Assembly: GCA_050693155.1 (NCBI GenBank)
Contig: JBOGWA010000145.1
Location: 1 to 23,129, forward strand
DNA length: 23,129 nucleotides
DNA from: JBOGWA01 sp050693155
GTDB taxonomy: Bacteria > Actinomycetota > UBA4738 > CALAEC01
Direction: 5' to 3'
Shown: in pieces, positions 22,224-23,129 of the stretch
How positions within the stretch are numbered: the first letter of the stretch is position 1
Layout: each line of letters begins with the position of its first letter
Notes under the pieces: generated by a model
What the model was told of the DNA's origin: nothing
Seen by the model: the letters and a program-made list of their open reading frames with translations, nothing else
Databases searched by the model: none
Made by a program: the position numbers and the translations under genes

Positions 22224-23129
22224 TCAGACAGAAGGCGCGACGCTGGGGACGATCTCGAGCATCCGCTCGATCGAGCGGCGCGCGCGCCGCGCGATCTCGG
22301 GAGCTACGTCGACCTCGAAGACGCCGTCCGTCAAGGATCGAACGAGCTTCGCCGGCGTGATCGTTTTCATGTACTCGCAGACCGCGTCTTCCTTGAGGGC
22401 GACGAACTCCTTTTCGGGGTTTTCCTTCCTGAGGCGGTGGAGAATTCCGGTCTCCGTCGCTACCACGAAACGGTCTGCCTTCGAGGCCTTCGCCTCGCGG
22501 ATCATTCCGCCCGTCGAGAGGATCTTCGTCTCTGGAATCTCGCCGGCGGCCGCCAGATACATGCAGGCGGTCGAGCAGCCACACTCCGGATGCACGAGAA
22601 ACTCCGCCTCGCCGTTCGCGGCAACCGCCTCACGGATCTCCGCCGGCCCAATTCCTGCATGGACGTGGCACTCCCCCATCCAGACGTGCATCTTTCTGCC
22701 CGTGACCTCCTCGACGTAGGCCCCGAGGAACATGTCGGGCCCGAAAAGGATCTCCTGGTCATCCGGAATGGACCGCACGACATCGACCGCGTTCGTCGAC
22801 GTGCAGCAGATGTCGGTCTCGGCCTTCACGTCTGCCGAGGTGTTCACGTAGGAAACGACGATTGCGCCGGGATGCTCCGCCTTCCACCGGCGGAGCTGCC
22901 CGACGTCCATCGACGCAGAGAGGGAGCACCCGGCCTCGAGATCGGGGATCAACACGGTCTTTTGCGGAGACAGAATCTTGGCCGTTTCCGCCATGAAGTG
23001 AACGCCGCAGAACACGATCGTGGAAGCGTCGGTCTCGGCAGCCTGCCGCGAGAGCTCGCGTGAATCGCCGACGAAATCGGCCACGGCCTGGATCCAGGGC
23101 ACCTGATAGTTATGCGCGAGGATGCCGGC
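22224..23129 (-). CDS. nadA: Quinolinate synthase, 5' end beyond window edge
   Basis: Condenses iminoaspartate with dihydroxyacetone phosphate to quinolinate, the second step of de novo NAD synthesis, using a [4Fe-4S] cluster. 301 residues are present; the gene enters from the right edge, where the frame reads ILAHNYQVPWIQ, a family hallmark near the N-terminus. Other motifs are VFCGVHFMAETAKIL, ICCTSTNAV (cluster Cys), HPECGCSTACMY (cluster Cys) and KEDAVCEYMKTIT (third cluster Cys). The stop is TGA at 22224. nadB and nadC, the usual partners, are not visible in the window and may lie beyond the edge. It converges on the LarA-like gene. Confidence 0.96.
   Translation of the reverse strand, partial: AGILAHNYQVPWIQAVADFVGDSRELSRQAAETDASTIVFCGVHFMAETAKILSPQKTVLIPDLEAGCSLSASMDVGQLRRWKAEHPGAIVVSYVNTSADVKAETDICCTSTNAVDVVRSIPDDQEILFGPDMFLGAYVEEVTGRKMHVWMGECHVHAGIGPAEIREAVAANGEAEFLVHPECGCSTACMYLAAAGEIPETKILSTGGMIREAKASKADRFVVATETGILHRLRKENPEKEFVALKEDAVCEYMKTITPAKLVRSLTDGVFEVDVAPEIARRARRSIERMLEIVPSVAPSV

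Noticed and set aside
1..23129. Search for tRNA/rRNA genes, IS ends, phage genes and CRISPR repeats.
   Set aside because: No transposase or integrase motif, no spaced direct repeats and no CCA-ended cloverleaf was seen; intergenic gaps are short.

Overview
The window is GC-rich, gene-dense bacterial chromosome. Gene content, many GTG/TTG starts, 4-nt stop/start overlaps, several apparently leaderless transcripts and an arg operon with its own ArgR all point to a member of the Actinomycetota, probably an uncultured lineage. No IS element, phage gene, tRNA, rRNA or CRISPR array was seen. Both edges cut genes: ilvB on the left and nadA on the right.

Layout. (1) 1-874, minus strand: start of a branched-chain amino-acid operon. 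It has a good promoter, an 18-codon leader peptide with a Leu-Val-Leu-Ile run just before its stop, a GC-rich hairpin, a perfect terminator hairpin, a 98-aa protein of unknown function, then ilvB. This looks like a ribosome-mediated attenuator. (2) 939-7449, minus strand: a probable envelope-stress module. An ECF sigma factor, a membrane anti-sigma factor with a large extracytoplasmic sensor region, and an M15 (VanY-like) peptidase form one overlapping operon. A second two-gene unit encodes a coiled-coil membrane protein and an exported beta-propeller protein. Both units are preceded by the same bipartite element, GAACC-N16-CGACTGTTCT, which I infer to be the promoter read by this sigma factor. 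(3) 7470-10592: an exported LVIVD-repeat protein (minus), divergent from ilvD (plus). (4) 10658-18110, minus strand: argC-J-B-D-R-G-H, every junction overlapping, with tandem ARG-box-like sites over the argC promoter. argF, usually found between argD and argR in actinobacterial clusters, is absent. (5) 18131-22156: an orphan membrane histidine kinase (plus), an SCP2-alpha/beta hydrolase fusion (minus) that shares a CTAG stop with the kinase gene, and a LarA-family protein (plus) that lacks some canonical residues. (6) 22224-23129: nadA (minus, 5' end outside the window).

How it fits together: ilvB and ilvD supply the branched-chain pathway, with ilvB apparently controlled by amino-acid-dependent attenuation. 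The arg operon makes arginine from glutamate under ArgR, with ornithine carbamoyltransferase presumably encoded elsewhere. The sigma/anti-sigma block is probably an autoregulated surface-sensing circuit whose visible outputs are a cell-wall peptidase and two surface proteins. All functional calls come from reading motifs by eye; no database search was run.
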